DNA from: Endozoicomonas sp965261315
GTDB lineage: Bacteria > Pseudomonadota > Gammaproteobacteria > Pseudomonadales > Endozoicomonadaceae
Direction: 5' to 3'
DNA length: 64,000 nucleotides
NCBI GenBank assembly: GCA_965261315.1
Contig: CBDHDM010000044.1
Span: 41,209 to 105,208 of the forward strand
Below the pieces are notes generated by a model. It was given only the letters and a program-made list of their open reading frames with translations, did not search any database and was not told the DNA's origin. The translations under genes and the position numbers were made by a program. Shown piece after piece: positions 36,445-47,201 of this stretch. How positions within the stretch are numbered: the stretch's first letter is position 1; each line of letters starts with the position of its first letter.

Positions 36445-37782
36445 TTAGGGTAAATTACGGACCAGAAGTGAGTGGCTATTTGGCAGAACGCCCTCTGGCT
36501 TTGGAATTTTTACAAAGTGGCCCGAACCAGGAGCTGCATCTATACGCTCACCACGACGATTCTCCAAATGGTTCAGATTGAAAATATGGTTACCCTGAGG
36601 GGTCATCAATTCCACAGTATCTCCAATCTCAAAGCGGTTTTTCACCTCAACAGTTAGCTGCTGATCATCAAACTCAACAATTTCACCAACGAACTGTTGC
36701 GTGCTTTCTCGGGAGTTACCGGTTTCATAATTCTGGTATTCGTCATGAACATGGCGGCGGTAGAACCCTTCGGTATAACCACGATTAGCCAGATTCTCCA
36801 GAGAGTCCATCATACCCATATCAAAAGGAATGCCCGCTGCCGAATCATCAATGGCTTTCCGATAAACCTGAGCCGTTCTGGCCACATAATAAAATGACTT
36901 GGTACGCCCCTCGATCTTCAGGGAGTGGATGCCCATCTCCGTGAAGCGGCGAACATGCTGGACAGCCCGAAGATCCTTGGAGTTCATGATGTAAGTGCCA
37001 TGCTCATCTTCAAAGGCAGGCATATATTGATCCGGGCGCCCTTTTTCCTGCAGCAGGAAGATATTATCTGTTGTTTCACCAGTACCCAATGTGGGCACAA
37101 CTATCTCAGGACTGCCAATATCAGAACTCGATCCAACTGGAATGATATCACCACTTTCAGTCTCTTTAGCCTCATGGGCTTGATACTGCCAGCGACATGC
37201 ATTTGTACAGGTTCCCTGGTTTGGATCCCTTTTATTGATATAGCCAGAAAGCAGGCAGCGCCCAGAGTAGGCAATACATAGCGAACCATGTACAAAAACT
37301 TCAATTTCAGTATCCGGACACTCTTCCCGAATTTCCTGAATTTCATCCAGTGAGAGCTCTCGAGACAGAATAATGCGCTCAACACCCTGCTTAGCCCAGA
37401 ATTTCACAGTAGCGAAGTTAACTGCATTGGCCTGAACTGATAGATGAACTGGCATATCCGGCCAGGTTTCACGCACCATCATAATCAGGCCAGGATCGGA
37501 CATAATCAAAGCATCCGGCCTCATGGCGATAACAGGCTCCATATCTCGCAGATACGTTTTTACCTTACTGTTATGGGGAGCAATATTACTGGCAAGATAA
37601 AGCTTTTTACCCAAAGCATGTGCTTCATCAATACCTTTTTGCAGATTATCCAGTTTAAAGTCGTTATTTCGGACTCTCAAACTATAGCGGGGCTGGCCAG
37701 CATAAACAGCGTCAGCACCATAAGCAAAAGCAAATTGCATATTCTTCAGCGTTCCCGCTGGCGAGAGGAGTTCCGGTTTCAT
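36445..37782 (-). CDS. trhP: tRNA hydroxylation protein TrhP (U32 family, YegQ)
   Basis: 445 residues. Peptidase U32-family protein that works with prephenate-derived electrons to make 5-hydroxyuridine in tRNA. Starts MKPELLSPAGTLKNMQFAFAYGADAVYAG; the iron-sulfur region is VHGSLCIAYSGRCLLSGY, then RDPNQGTCTNACRW, giving the four conserved cysteines; the C-terminal domain has GDTVELMTPQGNHIFNL. E. coli YegQ has the same order. The neighbours are not functionally linked. Intact. Confidence 0.92.
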   Translation of the reverse strand: MKPELLSPAGTLKNMQFAFAYGADAVYAGQPRYSLRVRNNDFKLDNLQKGIDEAHALGKKLYLASNIAPHNSKVKTYLRDMEPVIAMRPDALIMSDPGLIMMVRETWPDMPVHLSVQANAVNFATVKFWAKQGVERIILSRELSLDEIQEIREECPDTEIEVFVHGSLCIAYSGRCLLSGYINKRDPNQGTCTNACRWQYQAHEAKETESGDIIPVGSSSDIGSPEIVVPTLGTGETTDNIFLLQEKGRPDQYMPAFEDEHGTYIMNSKDLRAVQHVRRFTEMGIHSLKIEGRTKSFYYVARTAQVYRKAIDDSAAGIPFDMGMMDSLENLANRGYTEGFYRRHVHDEYQNYETGNSRESTQQFVGEIVEFDDQQLTVEVKNRFEIGDTVELMTPQGNHIFNLNHLENRRGERIDAAPGSGHFVKIPKPEGVLPNSHSLLVRNLP

Positions 37783-37947
37783 TATGACCTACAGCTGATC
37801 TTATTGAATGGCGCGCATTATAACAACGCAATCAGAATGCAACAGTAGTGACAGCACTCAGATCATAAGTGAAAAGTGAGTAGTGGTTCGGTTTAAACCA
37901 GGATAGGTCGTTAAAGAGAGGGGGGAAATGTAAGAGGAGGGAGTGGT

Positions 37948-37988
37948 GGTCCGTATCAGCGTTTCTACAAGAGCTGTTGATACGGACC
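37948..37988 (-). terminator. 11-bp perfect inverted repeat after rpmG
   Basis: GGTCCGTATCA (37948-37958) and TGATACGGACC (37978-37988) are exact reverse complements around a 19-base loop. It begins 20 bp below the rpmG stop, so it probably ends the rpmBG transcript. On that strand the following bases are C-rich rather than a clean T-run, so termination strength is uncertain. Confidence 0.5.
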
Positions 37989-38007
37989 AGAGCAAAGCAA
38001 ACAAGAT

Positions 38008-38175
38008 TTACTTAATCTTGTATTCCTTGTACTCAACGTGCTTGCGAACAACTGGATCGTACTTCTTGAATACCAACTTATCAGGCGTATTACGCTTGTT
38101 CTTGGTAGTAGTGTAGTAATGACCAGTGCCGGCAGTAGAAACCAGCTTGATTTTTTCGCGAATACCTTTAGCCAT
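38008..38175 (-). CDS. rpmG: 50S ribosomal protein L33
   Basis: 55 residues. Reads MAKGIREKIKLVSTAGTGHY, then YTTTKNKRNTPDKLVFKKYD and PVVRKHVEYKEYKIK, a standard L33 of the cysteine-free type. The ATG is at 38173-38175 with a GGAGCATAAG ribosome site. It is the second gene of rpmBG, 19 bp downstream of rpmB. Confidence 0.97.
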   Translation of the reverse strand: MAKGIREKIKLVSTAGTGHYYTTTKNKRNTPDKLVFKKYDPVVRKHVEYKEYKIK

Positions 38176-38194
38176 ATCTTATGCTCCTGCTAAA

Positions 38195-38431
38195 TTAGAA
38201 TTTTTGACCGCTGGCGCGCAGATCAACCAGAACGGCATCAATACCTTTCTTGTCGATAATACGCATGCCTTTGGCAGAAACACGCAGACGCACAAAGCGC
38301 TTTTCACTTTCAACCCAGAAGCGCTTGTGATGCAAGTTAGGCACGAAGCGACGACGAGTTTTATTCTGAGCGTGGGAAACGTTATTCCCAGTAACCGGGC
38401 GCTTTCCGGTAACCTGACAAACCTTGGACAT
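38195..38431 (-). CDS. rpmB: 50S ribosomal protein L28
   Basis: 78 residues starting MSKVCQVTGKRPVTGNNVSH and ending in VLVDLRASGQKF, a normal L28. Part of the rpmB-rpmG operon, divergent from the glutamate dehydrogenase gene. Its 5' end lies 300 bp from the true start of that gene, leaving room for both promoters. Confidence 0.97.
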   Translation of the reverse strand: MSKVCQVTGKRPVTGNNVSHAQNKTRRRFVPNLHHKRFWVESEKRFVRLRVSAKGMRIIDKKGIDAVLVDLRASGQKF

Positions 38432-38732
38432 GTTTATGGCCTCTCAAACCAAAAATCCAGCCATGAGGCCGGAAAACTTAACTGAATTCCAGTGCCTGCT
38501 TCGGGCAGATCTGCCCATGGTTACAGAGTCAAGAGACCTTCAAGACTCATCAGCAGCTACCCTCATACAAAGATCGGGCTTTATACCAGAGTTGAGCGCC
38601 TCTTGCAAATTCCATGAGGGTTACGGATTATGCCTAGCCCCCCGCAATATCAGCAATCCCAAGGCATTTGAACGATTTCTCGTCTATGTTGACAGCAAAG
38701 CCAGACTGACATTTTTAATACAGAGGAATATC
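38432..38732. promoter_or_regulatory. Divergent rpmB/NAD-GDH intergenic region
   Basis: 301 bp. It is open in the glutamate dehydrogenase frame back to 38424, but the encoded peptide does not resemble the family N-terminus and would overlap rpmB, so I treat it as untranslated. It should hold the rpmBG promoter and the gdh promoter. No specific motif recognised. Confidence 0.5.
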
Positions 38733-41700
38733 ATGAACCGCTTTAAAGATTTTCGAGCCGTCATCGTTAATCAGGTTCAATCACTACTGGCAAAACGCAT
38801 GTCAAATAAAGAGTGTGAGCAAATACAGTCTCTTGCAGATACTTACTATCAGGGCGTTTCCCCAAAAGATCTCACCCAGATAAATACTGATGACTGCTAT
38901 GGTGCTCTGCTCTGTCTGTGGCAATTTTTGCAGATAAGACCATCGGAACAAATCAAGATCCGTGCTTACAACCCTGAGCCGGAAACCCATCATTGGCATT
39001 CAACACACAGCATTGTTGAAATCATCGTTGATGACATGCCATTTCTGGTTTCTTCAGTTCTTATGGAACTTGACCGTCAAAAAATAAAAGTTTACAGCCT
39101 GAATCATCCGACTCTTCAGTCGGAGCGGGACAACACTGGTCAGCTACACTCCATTGGTACTCATCAGGCAGTTCTCAATGAAGCAGTTATTCGAATTGAA
39201 ATTGACCGGCAATCAGACCACCTTGACTTGGAAAAGGTGGTTTCTGGTATCCGAAGCATCGTGGAGGATGTTCATAATGTTGTTTCTGACTGGGAGGCAA
39301 TGCAAGCCAGGCTGGATGAAGCAACTCAATGGTGTCAAAGTCATCCTGCCCCATTGCAGGAGCTGGAGCTGAAAGAAGTACTGGCTTTTCTACACTGGAT
39401 TAAAAAGGATAATTTTCTTTTTATTGGTTTTCGTTACTACGAGATCATTCATGACACGCTTAAGCTAAAATTACGCACCAGTAGCAAAACCGGCTTGGGA
39501 ACCTTTAGAGAAGACCGTCCCCATAATCCGGTAGAACAAGATCTTTCTCCTTATATTGCATCAAAAATTCAAACATCCGAGCTGCTTGTCATTACCAAAT
39601 CTACCAGCCGCTCAACGGTTCATCGACCAGCTCATCTGGACTATATCGGGATAAAGCAATTTAACGACGCAGGCATAGTAATCGGAGAATGGCGCTTTTT
39701 CGGACTATTTTCTTCAACCACTTACAACGTACCTCTGAATGAAATCCCTCTGATACGGAAGAAAGTGGCAAAACTCCTGAAAAATACCAGCTGCCCTGCA
39801 AACAGTCATCGAGGAAATGCCCTCCGACACATCATTCATGACTACCCAAGGGATGAACTTCTGCAGGCGAGCTACGAGCAGCTCAAAAGTGTCATAAACG
39901 GAATTCTCGACTGTCATGAGCTACGACAGCTGAAAGTTTTTCTCCGACCTGACGCTTATGACCGCTTTATCACCGTACTTATCTATGTATCCAGAGATAA
40001 CTTCAATACTGAACTTCGTTTAAAGATGCAGCAGATTCTGCTCAGTGAATTAAATGGAAACAGTATCGACTTCAATGTTCAGCTCTCTGAAAACCCAATG
40101 GCGCAGTTGCAGTTTACGGTGCATTGTCGTCATGCCAATCAGCAGAATGTTGATGTTGAGCGACTGGAAGCAATGATTCATGAGGCGATGCTGAGTTGGT
40201 CAGACCATTTACAGCAGGCATTAAAAGAAGCGTTTGGTGAAGCCACCGGCAACCGGATGACACAGTGCTACCTGCTGGCATTTCCCGCTGCTTACCGGGA
40301 GGATGTCACACCTCGTCAGGCAGTAGCGGATATCCAGCGCCTGGAATCTTTAAAAGACAGTTATCAGATAAGCACCAGTCTGTATCGCCCAGTAACTGAT
40401 CACTATCGCTGGCACTTTCGAGTCCTTGGGAAAGGGCCTCTGCTCGCGCTGTCAGATATACTTCCCATTCTTGAAAAGATGGGTGTAAGGGTTCGCAGTG
40501 CAAGACCTTATGCAATCAGTCCCAGTAGCCTGGAAAGTGCCTGGGTACTTGATTTCAGTATTGAGCCTGATGGCCATGAGAACGCCCTGACAACAAATAC
40601 AAAAGAAGCAGGGAGTACACAAACAAGCAGCACCAACCTTGAAGATATTCATCTGCGAGAGCAATTCCATGAGGTTTTCATCCGCACCTGGAAGGGTGAA
40701 ATGGAGAATGATGGGTTCAATGGGCTGGTCGTTTCCGCAGCTTTAAATTGGGAACAAGTTGTACTCATTAGAGCTCTGTCTAAATACCTGCTGCAACTTC
40801 AGGTGCCTTTCAGCCAGAGCTACATGCAAAAGGTGCTTAATAGTAACCCACCTGTTGTTCGTGAAATCGCAGACCTGTTCAGTATCCGTTTTTACCCGGG
40901 CTTTCGTGGCGATCGAAATGAAATTGCCAGTGCTTGCTCAGAGAGGATTTACCAACTGCTGGACAATGTTGCCAACCTGGATGAGGATCGGATTCTCCGT
41001 CACTTTCTCAGCGTAATTGAAGCCATGCTGAGAACTAACGCTTATCAGAAAGAACGTAATGGAGAACCTAAAGACTACCTGTCTTTCAAACTGAAACCCG
41101 AAAAGATTCCAACCTCTCCACACCCAAGGCCAATGTTTGAAATATTTGTCTACTCACCAAGATTTGAAGGCATTCATATGCGGGGTGGAAAGATTGCCAG
41201 GGGAGGGTTGAGGTGGTCGGACAGAATGGAAGACTTCCGCACAGAAATTCTGGGCCTTGTAAAAGCCCAGATGATAAAGAATGCCGTCATAGTACCCCAT
41301 GGAGCAAAAGGGGGCTTTGTAGCAAAACAGCTCCCTGTAAATGGTTCCAGAGAAGAAATACAGACTGAGGGCGTTTCCTGCTATCGATCTTTTATCTCCG
41401 GGCTTCTTGATCTTACCGACAATCTTCAAACTGGAAACATTATTCCTCCTGAAGATATCGTACGATACGATGATGATGATCCTTATCTTGTGGTAGCTGC
41501 GGATAAGGGCACCGCAAGCTTTTCAGATATAGCGAACGATGTATCCAAGAGCTATGGGTTCTGGCTGGGTGATGCTTTTGCCTCTGGTGGAAGTCAGGGC
41601 TATGACCATAAAAAAATGGGTATAACAGCCAGAGGAGCCTGGGAATCCGTCAAAAGAATCTTTAAAGAACGCGAAATAGATACCCAGAACCATGACTTTA

Positions 41701-43591
41701 CAGTAATCGGCATTGGCGACATGTCCGGGGATGTTTTTGGCAACGGAATGCTACTCTCTAACCATATTCGTTTAATAGCAGCCTTTAACCACCAGCACGT
41801 TTTTATCGACCCGGATCCAGATATATCTGCCAGTTTCAGTGAGCGCCAGCGTCTGTTTAATTTACCAAGGTCATCCTGGGATGATTACGATCGCATCACA
41901 ATATCGGAAGGGGGCGGAGTATTCAGCCGCCAATTGAAAAACATCCATTTAAGCAAACAGGCCAGAACCGTCCTGGCAACCGATAAGTCCATGATGTCTC
42001 CTGCTGAGCTTATCCAAACTATTCTAAAAGCCCCTGCAGATCTATTGTGGAATGGGGGAATTGGTACCTATGTAAAAGCCAGTTATGAAAGCAACGCCGA
42101 TGTGGGAGATCGATCAAATGATAATGTTCGCATAAGCGCAACAGAATTGAATACCAGTGCAGTAGGGGAAGGAGGGAACCTGGGCTTAACTCAACTGGCA
42201 AGAATAGAGTTTTCCAAAAGAGGCGGCTTGATCAACACAGACGCTATTGATAACTCCGGGGGCGTTGACAGTTCTGATCATGAAGTAAACATAAAGATCC
42301 TCCTTAACCAGATGGTTGATGACGGCGACATTACCATCAAGCAGCGTAATTTGTTACTGGCCAGCATGACTGATGAAATTGCCAGACTGGTTCTCAGGCA
42401 TAACTTTTTACAAAGCCAGCGATTAAGCCTGAGTCTGCAGCAAAGTATTATATTGTTTAACGACCACCGGTTCCTGATCAGAAAACTCGAACAGAAAGGA
42501 CGACTCAACCGAACTCTGGACTGTCTGCCTTCAGATGCTGAACTTAAAGCCAGAGTGAAAGCTGGCGAAGGCCTTACCAGGCCAGAGATAGCCATTCTTT
42601 TATCCCATACTAAACTGGACCTGTTTGAAGCCCTTGTCACCTCCGAAGTGGCTAAAGACCCGGTCCTTTCAGCAAAACTACTGGACTATTTCCCCTCACA
42701 ACTCCGCAATCAATTCTCGGATCAAATTATGGATCACCCATTAAAAACCGAAATACTGGCGACCCATCTCAGTAATGAAATCGGGAACAGAATGGGGGCA
42801 ACCTTTATCGAATATATTCAACAGGAAACCAGAAACTCAGAACTGAATTGTGTTCGAGCATTTATGACTATCAAAGAGATCTTTTCCATTCAATCTATCT
42901 GGGATCAGTTTGAGAAACTTGGGTTTGATGTAAAGGATGATATCCAGAGAGTAGAGCTATTCCGGGTTCAGCAACATGTTGAAAAGGCATGTATCTGGCT
43001 GCTGAGAAATCATAGCAACGCCATGGATATTGAGTATCTCATCAGCAACTATAAACCAGGGGTCAGCGCCGTCAGTGGACAGCTCGCAGAACTTCTGGGA
43101 GAAGAGGACTGTGAATGGCTGGGAGGCAGGGTTACCTGGTTACAGGAAGCGCAACTACCACAAACACTGGCGGAAACCCTGTGCTGGTCTTCGGTATCTT
43201 TATTACGTACTTTTTCATGGTCAGTGTGGCCAATGAGTATAAGCATACCGTTACTGATGTGGCCTCCATCTTTTTTGCTCTTGAGGATTGTCTTTGCCTT
43301 CCCTGGTTAAGGGAACGTATTCGTCAGCTGCCGGTTAATGACCTCTGGCAACGCAAAGCACAGTCATCACTCAAAGATCAGTTAGACCGAACACTCAATG
43401 GCAACTGTATTAATGTTCTAACCCTCTCTGAAGGAAATCCAGAAGAGCAACTTAAAGTGTGGCTGGAAAAAAATGCTGAGCCAATTGACGTCTGGAAAGC
43501 AACCGTCAGGGAAATACAGTCGGCCAGAGAACAGAACCTTGCCATGCTATCAGTCGCTGTTCAGGAGCTGTCTCTAATAGCGCTAACCTGA
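38733..43591 (+). CDS. gdhB: NAD-specific glutamate dehydrogenase, large type (one frameshift)
   Basis: About 1619 residues when repaired, matching the 180-kDa Pseudomonas-type enzyme that converts glutamate to 2-oxoglutarate. Start ATG 38733 has AGAGGA six bases upstream. N-terminal ACT-like part has STHSIVEIIVDDMPFLVSSV; the catalytic core has GGLRWSDRMEDFRTEILGL, AVIVPHGAKGGFV with the catalytic Lys, and IGIGDMSGDVFGNGML. Near 43205-43215 the frame breaks in a run of five T; one more T gives FFMVSVANEYKHTVTDVASI and restores the C-terminus (to 43591). It may be a sequencing error or a real truncation after about 1490 residues. Confidence 0.9.
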
Positions 43592-43682
43592 CACAGACTG
43601 GGGCAATATACCCAGAGGATTTGAAATTGCTATGCGGCAGCAAATGAGCAAAGCCAGCAAACTATTTTCTCCCCAACAAAAA

Positions 43683-43711
43683 AAGCGGCCATCAGGGGAG
43701 GATGACCGCTT
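43683..43711 (-). terminator. Minus-strand intrinsic terminator with T7 tail
   Basis: AAGCGG-c-CATC (43683-43693) pairs with GATG-a-CCGCTT (43701-43711), loop AGGGGAG. On the minus strand it is followed by T7 (A7 at 43678-43684). No minus-strand protein gene ends just before it; the nearest upstream signal is the second RNA module. Confidence 0.65.
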
Positions 43712-43878
43712 CATTCTGTCACTATCTAACACCGACATCCGCAAAGTACACAGCAAAGGCCGAGGTTTTAATAGTTCAGGAGCTTTTCTTCAGCAAACAA
43801 ACCTTCAACCAACACACCTTAAACACTTAATCGGCTGCCAAAGTATATTTGTTAGGCTGTACTGCATAAAAATGAGGC

Positions 43879-44059
43879 AAAAAAAAGCCAGCGCCCGGGG
43901 GAGGAACACTGGCTATATAGCTTCGGCTACAGGGGAGCAGCCTACAACTTAAATTTCTGTCAACACAAAACACACAGTGAGCAATAAGAAACCAGTACCA
44001 AACTGTTGCCTTTTTCCTATCCTCATATATTCAGACAAGCAAAGTTCTATAAAGTTCCC
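43879..44059 (-). ncRNA. Candidate small RNA module 2 downstream of polA
   Basis: Read on the minus strand it has three blocks shared with module 1: GGAACTTTAT near 44050-44059 with TTGCTTGTCT and ATAT-GAG just after; TTGCTC-TGTGTGTTTTGTGTTG (43961-43985); and an AGCCAG/CTGGCT hairpin (43886-43914) with a T8 tail. The hairpin loop and the preceding bases are C-rich (TCCTCCCCC, GCTCCCC), a feature of Hfq-dependent RNAs that pair with ribosome sites. Position after polA equals that of Spot 42 and ErsA. Transcription start not determined. Confidence 0.45.
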
Positions 44060-44060
44060 T

Positions 44061-44092
44061 AAAAAAATAAAAAAATAAAAAAATAAAAAAAT
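44061..44092. repeat. Four tandem A7T units
   Basis: Four exact copies of the 8-mer AAAAAAAT in a row. It separates the terminator of RNA module 1 from the conserved upstream block of module 2. Such a tract bends DNA, can act like an UP element for the minus-strand promoter, and is prone to slippage. Confidence 0.9.
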
Positions 44093-44111
44093 TTTCTAAC
44101 CGATGTTCAGC

Positions 44112-44268
44112 AGGTAAAGAAAAAGCCAGAATCCTGATTGAGGATACTGGCTTTGAACGATATATGCGGGGAAACAGATACCGCTTTAAAATTGCCAACA
44201 CAAAACACACAAGGAGCAACTCATTCGAGACTCAATATGTGAGACAAGCATTATGGCAATAAAGTTCC
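44112..44268 (-). ncRNA. Candidate small RNA module 1 downstream of polA
   Basis: Minus-strand blocks: GGAACTTTAT (44259-44268), TGCTTGTCT and ATAT-GAG, then TTGCTCCTTGTGTGTTTTGTGTTG (in part 44196-44220), and a strong intrinsic terminator AAAGCCAG-ATCCT/AGGAT-CTGGCTTT (44122-44154) with a TTTTTCTTT tail. The same blocks recur in the same order in module 2, 235 bp away. The terminator may also end polA mRNA, which stops at 44340, so the RNA could be processed from the polA 3' end or have its own promoter. Confidence 0.45.
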
Positions 44269-44339
44269 AGTCTTTAAGAAAAGCTTACAAAACTCTTCTC
44301 AAGACCTACTGCTGATATTTTTTCAGAACAGAGTAAAAC

Positions 44340-47089
44340 TCAATGAGCTTCGTCCCAGTTATCTCCAACACCAGCTTCGACTAACAGTGGAACACTGAGC
44401 TCTGCAGCACTGGCCATCTGCGATTTTATTCCGTCAATAACAGCCTCAACGTTTTCATCTGCAACCTCAAGAACCAGTTCATCGTGAACCTGCATAATCA
44501 CACGAGCATTGAATACTGATTCTTGCAACCACTGGTCAACCAGGATCATAGCCTTTTTGATAATATCCGCAGCGGTTCCCTGCATAGGCGCATTAATCGC
44601 TGTTCGTTCAGCTCCCTGTCGCCTCATTCCGTTTCGAGCATTGATTTCAGGAAGATATAAACGACGGCCAAAAATGGTCTCTACATACCCATTTTCCCGT
44701 GCGAAGGCTTTTGTCTCTTCCATATACCTCAGGACACCAGGATAACGCTCAAAGTAGAGATCAATGTATTCCTGTGCAGACTTTCTGGAGACACCCAGCT
44801 GCTTGGCTAACCCAAAGGAGGACATTCCATAAATCAATCCAAAATTGATAGCCTTGGCACTGCGTCGCTGATCACTGGTTACATCTTCCAATGTAACACC
44901 GAACACTTCGGCAGCGGTTGCTTTGTGAATATCAAGACCATTGGCAAAAGCATCCAGCAACCCCTTATCTTTTGATAAGTGCGCCATGATTCTGAGTTCA
45001 ATCTGGGAATAATCCGCAGCAACCAGCTTGTAACCCCTGGGGGCAATAAAGGCCTGGCGCACCCGTCGTCCTTCAGGGGTTCGAATAGGAATATTCTGAA
45101 GGTTCGGGTCGGAAGAAGAGAGCCGCCCCGTTGCAGTCACTGCCTGATGGTAAGAGGTATGTATTCGCCCGGTAGCAGTATTGATCATTTGTGGGAGCTT
45201 GTCCGTGTAAGTGGATTTCAGCTTGCTTAAACCACGGTGTTCAAGAATCAGTTTTGGAAGCGGGTAATCCAGAGCCAGTTCCTGCAAAACTTCTTCTGCC
45301 GTTGAAGGCTGTCCCTTGGGAGTCTTCTTTATCACAGGAAGCTGCAACTTATTAAAGAACAACTCCTGCAACTGCTTGGGTGACGATAAATTAAATGCTT
45401 CCCCCGCCTCATCATGTGCAGCTTTCTCCAGCTCCTTTAGTCGCTGGCCAATCTCAAGACTCTGTTGATTCAATAAACCAGCATCCACCAGGGCGCCATG
45501 GCGTTCAATGCGTGAAAGAATATCCACCAGCGGCATTTCTATATCCTGGAAAACTTGTTCCAGAGAGGCCTCAGGTTTAAGCAGCGCCCAGATAGCACGA
45601 TGAAGACGCAACGTAATGTCAGCGTCTTCTGCAGCATAAGGACCCGCTTTTTCCAGCTCAATCTGGTTAAAGGTCAGCTGTTTAACGCCTTTACCGGCAA
45701 TATCCTCATACTTGACGGTTTTGTACCCCAGGTAGTGCTCTGCCAGTGCGTCCATATTGTGCCGGGTGGCCACCGAGTTCAAAACATAAGACTCAAGCAT
45801 CGTGTCAAAAACGGCACCTTTCATATGAATGTCATAACGGGCCAACACACTTTCATCGTATTTAAAATTCTGTCCAACCTTGTGCTTATCAGAGTCTTCC
45901 AGCAAAGGCTTCAGTTTTTCCAGAACCCAGTTTCGATCCAGCTGTGCAGGAGCGCCAAGATAATCATGGGCTACTGGCACATAGGCAGCTTTACCAGGCT
46001 CAATAGCAAAAGAGACACCTACCAGCTCTGCTTCAATATAGTTCAGGCTGGTGGTTTCCGTATCAAAGGCGAATAACTCTGCAGACTCCAGCTGCTTTAT
46101 CCAGTTAAAAAACTCTGATTCATCGGTGACGATTGAATACTCACCGGCAGGTTCCACTGCTTTTTCTTCTGTCTTTTCATTAACAGCAGACCCGGAACCT
46201 TCTTTCTCCAGTTCCGAGATCAATGTTCTGAATTCATACTCTTTAAACAGCGCTAACAGCCGCTCTTTATTAACAGGCTGCATTTCCAGATTATCAATGG
46301 AAACCGGTAACGCTACATCGGTCTTGATCGTTGCCAGCTCTCTGGATAACAGCACAATGTCCTTATGCTCAGTAAATTTCTCCGCAAAATTCTTGCTGCC
46401 CCTGAACCCAAGTGCTGACACTTCATCCAGTCGTTCAGCAATTTCATCAATACTGCCAAGACTATTAAGCAAAGCCAGTGCTGTTTTCTGCCCAACGCCG
46501 GCATACCGGGGATGTTATCGCTGCTGTCACCCATCAGAGCCAGGTAGTCAATAATCAAATGGGCAGGAACCCCAAATTTGTTCTCTACACCACTGACATC
46601 GGTAAAGACATCATTCATGGTATCGATCATCGATACATGCTCGGTGACCAGCTGGGCGATATCTTTATCGCCCGTAGAAATGATGGTATCGATTTTTTTC
46701 TCAGTAGCCTGCCTGGCCAGAGTTCCGATCACATCATCCGCTTCGACACCATCAATCATCAGCAGCGGTAGCCCGAGAGCTGTAACCATCTGATGAATAG
46801 GTTCTATCTGCGAGCGAAGATCGTCAGGCATAGGCTTTCGGGTTGCCTTATATTCACTGTACATTTCGTGACGAAAGTTTTTCCCTTTAGCATCAAAAAT
46901 CACAGTGACATGACTCCCCTGATACTGCCGAATAAGACTGCGCAGCATATTCGTCATCACCCGAATTGCCCCGGTTGGGCGACCATCTGCGGTTCTCAGG
47001 TTGGCACGCTCAGAAGCATGAAAGGCGCGATATAGGTAAGATGAGCCATCAACGAGTATTAGGGGAGGCGTACTGGCTTGTTCTGACAT
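44340..47089 (-). CDS. polA: DNA polymerase I (one frameshift)
   Basis: About 916 residues when repaired. The N-terminal 5'-3' exonuclease (46500-47089) has LILVDGSSYLYRAFHA, DAKGKNFRHEMYSEYKATRK and LMGDSSDNIPG. The second part has the proofreading motif FAFDTETTSLN with its D-x-E pair intact, and the polymerase with ADYSQIELRIMAHLS and QVHDELVLEVAD. The frames meet near 46499: observed CCGGCG where CCGGGCG would give NIPGMPGVGQKTALALLNSLG, the family sequence. One missing G therefore splits the gene. Since polA is nearly always kept whole, an indel error is the simplest reading; a naturally split exonuclease/Klenow pair is the alternative. Confidence 0.92.
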
Positions 47090-47201
47090 GGATTACGGAC
47101 TCACTTACGATTCTGGATAACAGGGTATAGAATGTTGTCTGGGCAAACGCTTCTGAACAAGCAGTGTAATGGTTTCCATGGCAATTATCATGAGGCTCCT
47201 G

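Larger units (their letters stand above)
43592..44339 (-). other. 748-bp non-coding region between gdh and polA
   Basis: No real protein gene. It holds three intrinsic terminators that all point to the minus strand (43683-43711, 43886-43914, 44122-44154), two related sequence modules, and an A7T repeat. A plus-strand frame at 43632-43952 runs through two of these hairpins and is rejected. This is the position where E. coli carries the Spot 42 RNA and Pseudomonas ErsA. Confidence 0.6.

Noticed and set aside
38424..38732. N-terminal extension of glutamate dehydrogenase
   Set aside because: It overlaps rpmB, shows no family similarity, and ATG 38733 has a good ribosome site and the expected family start.
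43632..43952. 106-residue plus-strand reading frame
   Set aside because: It runs through two intrinsic terminators of the other strand, has no ribosome site and has no protein-like composition.
44240..44268. Sigma-54 promoter in front of RNA module 1 (TGGAAC..TTGC)
   Set aside because: GG and GC are nine bases apart instead of ten, and module 2 does not keep the arrangement.
43592..44339. CsrB/RsmY-like RNA with GGA motifs on the plus strand
   Set aside because: Several AGGGGAGGA-like loops exist, but all terminators point to the minus strand, where these become C-rich loops.
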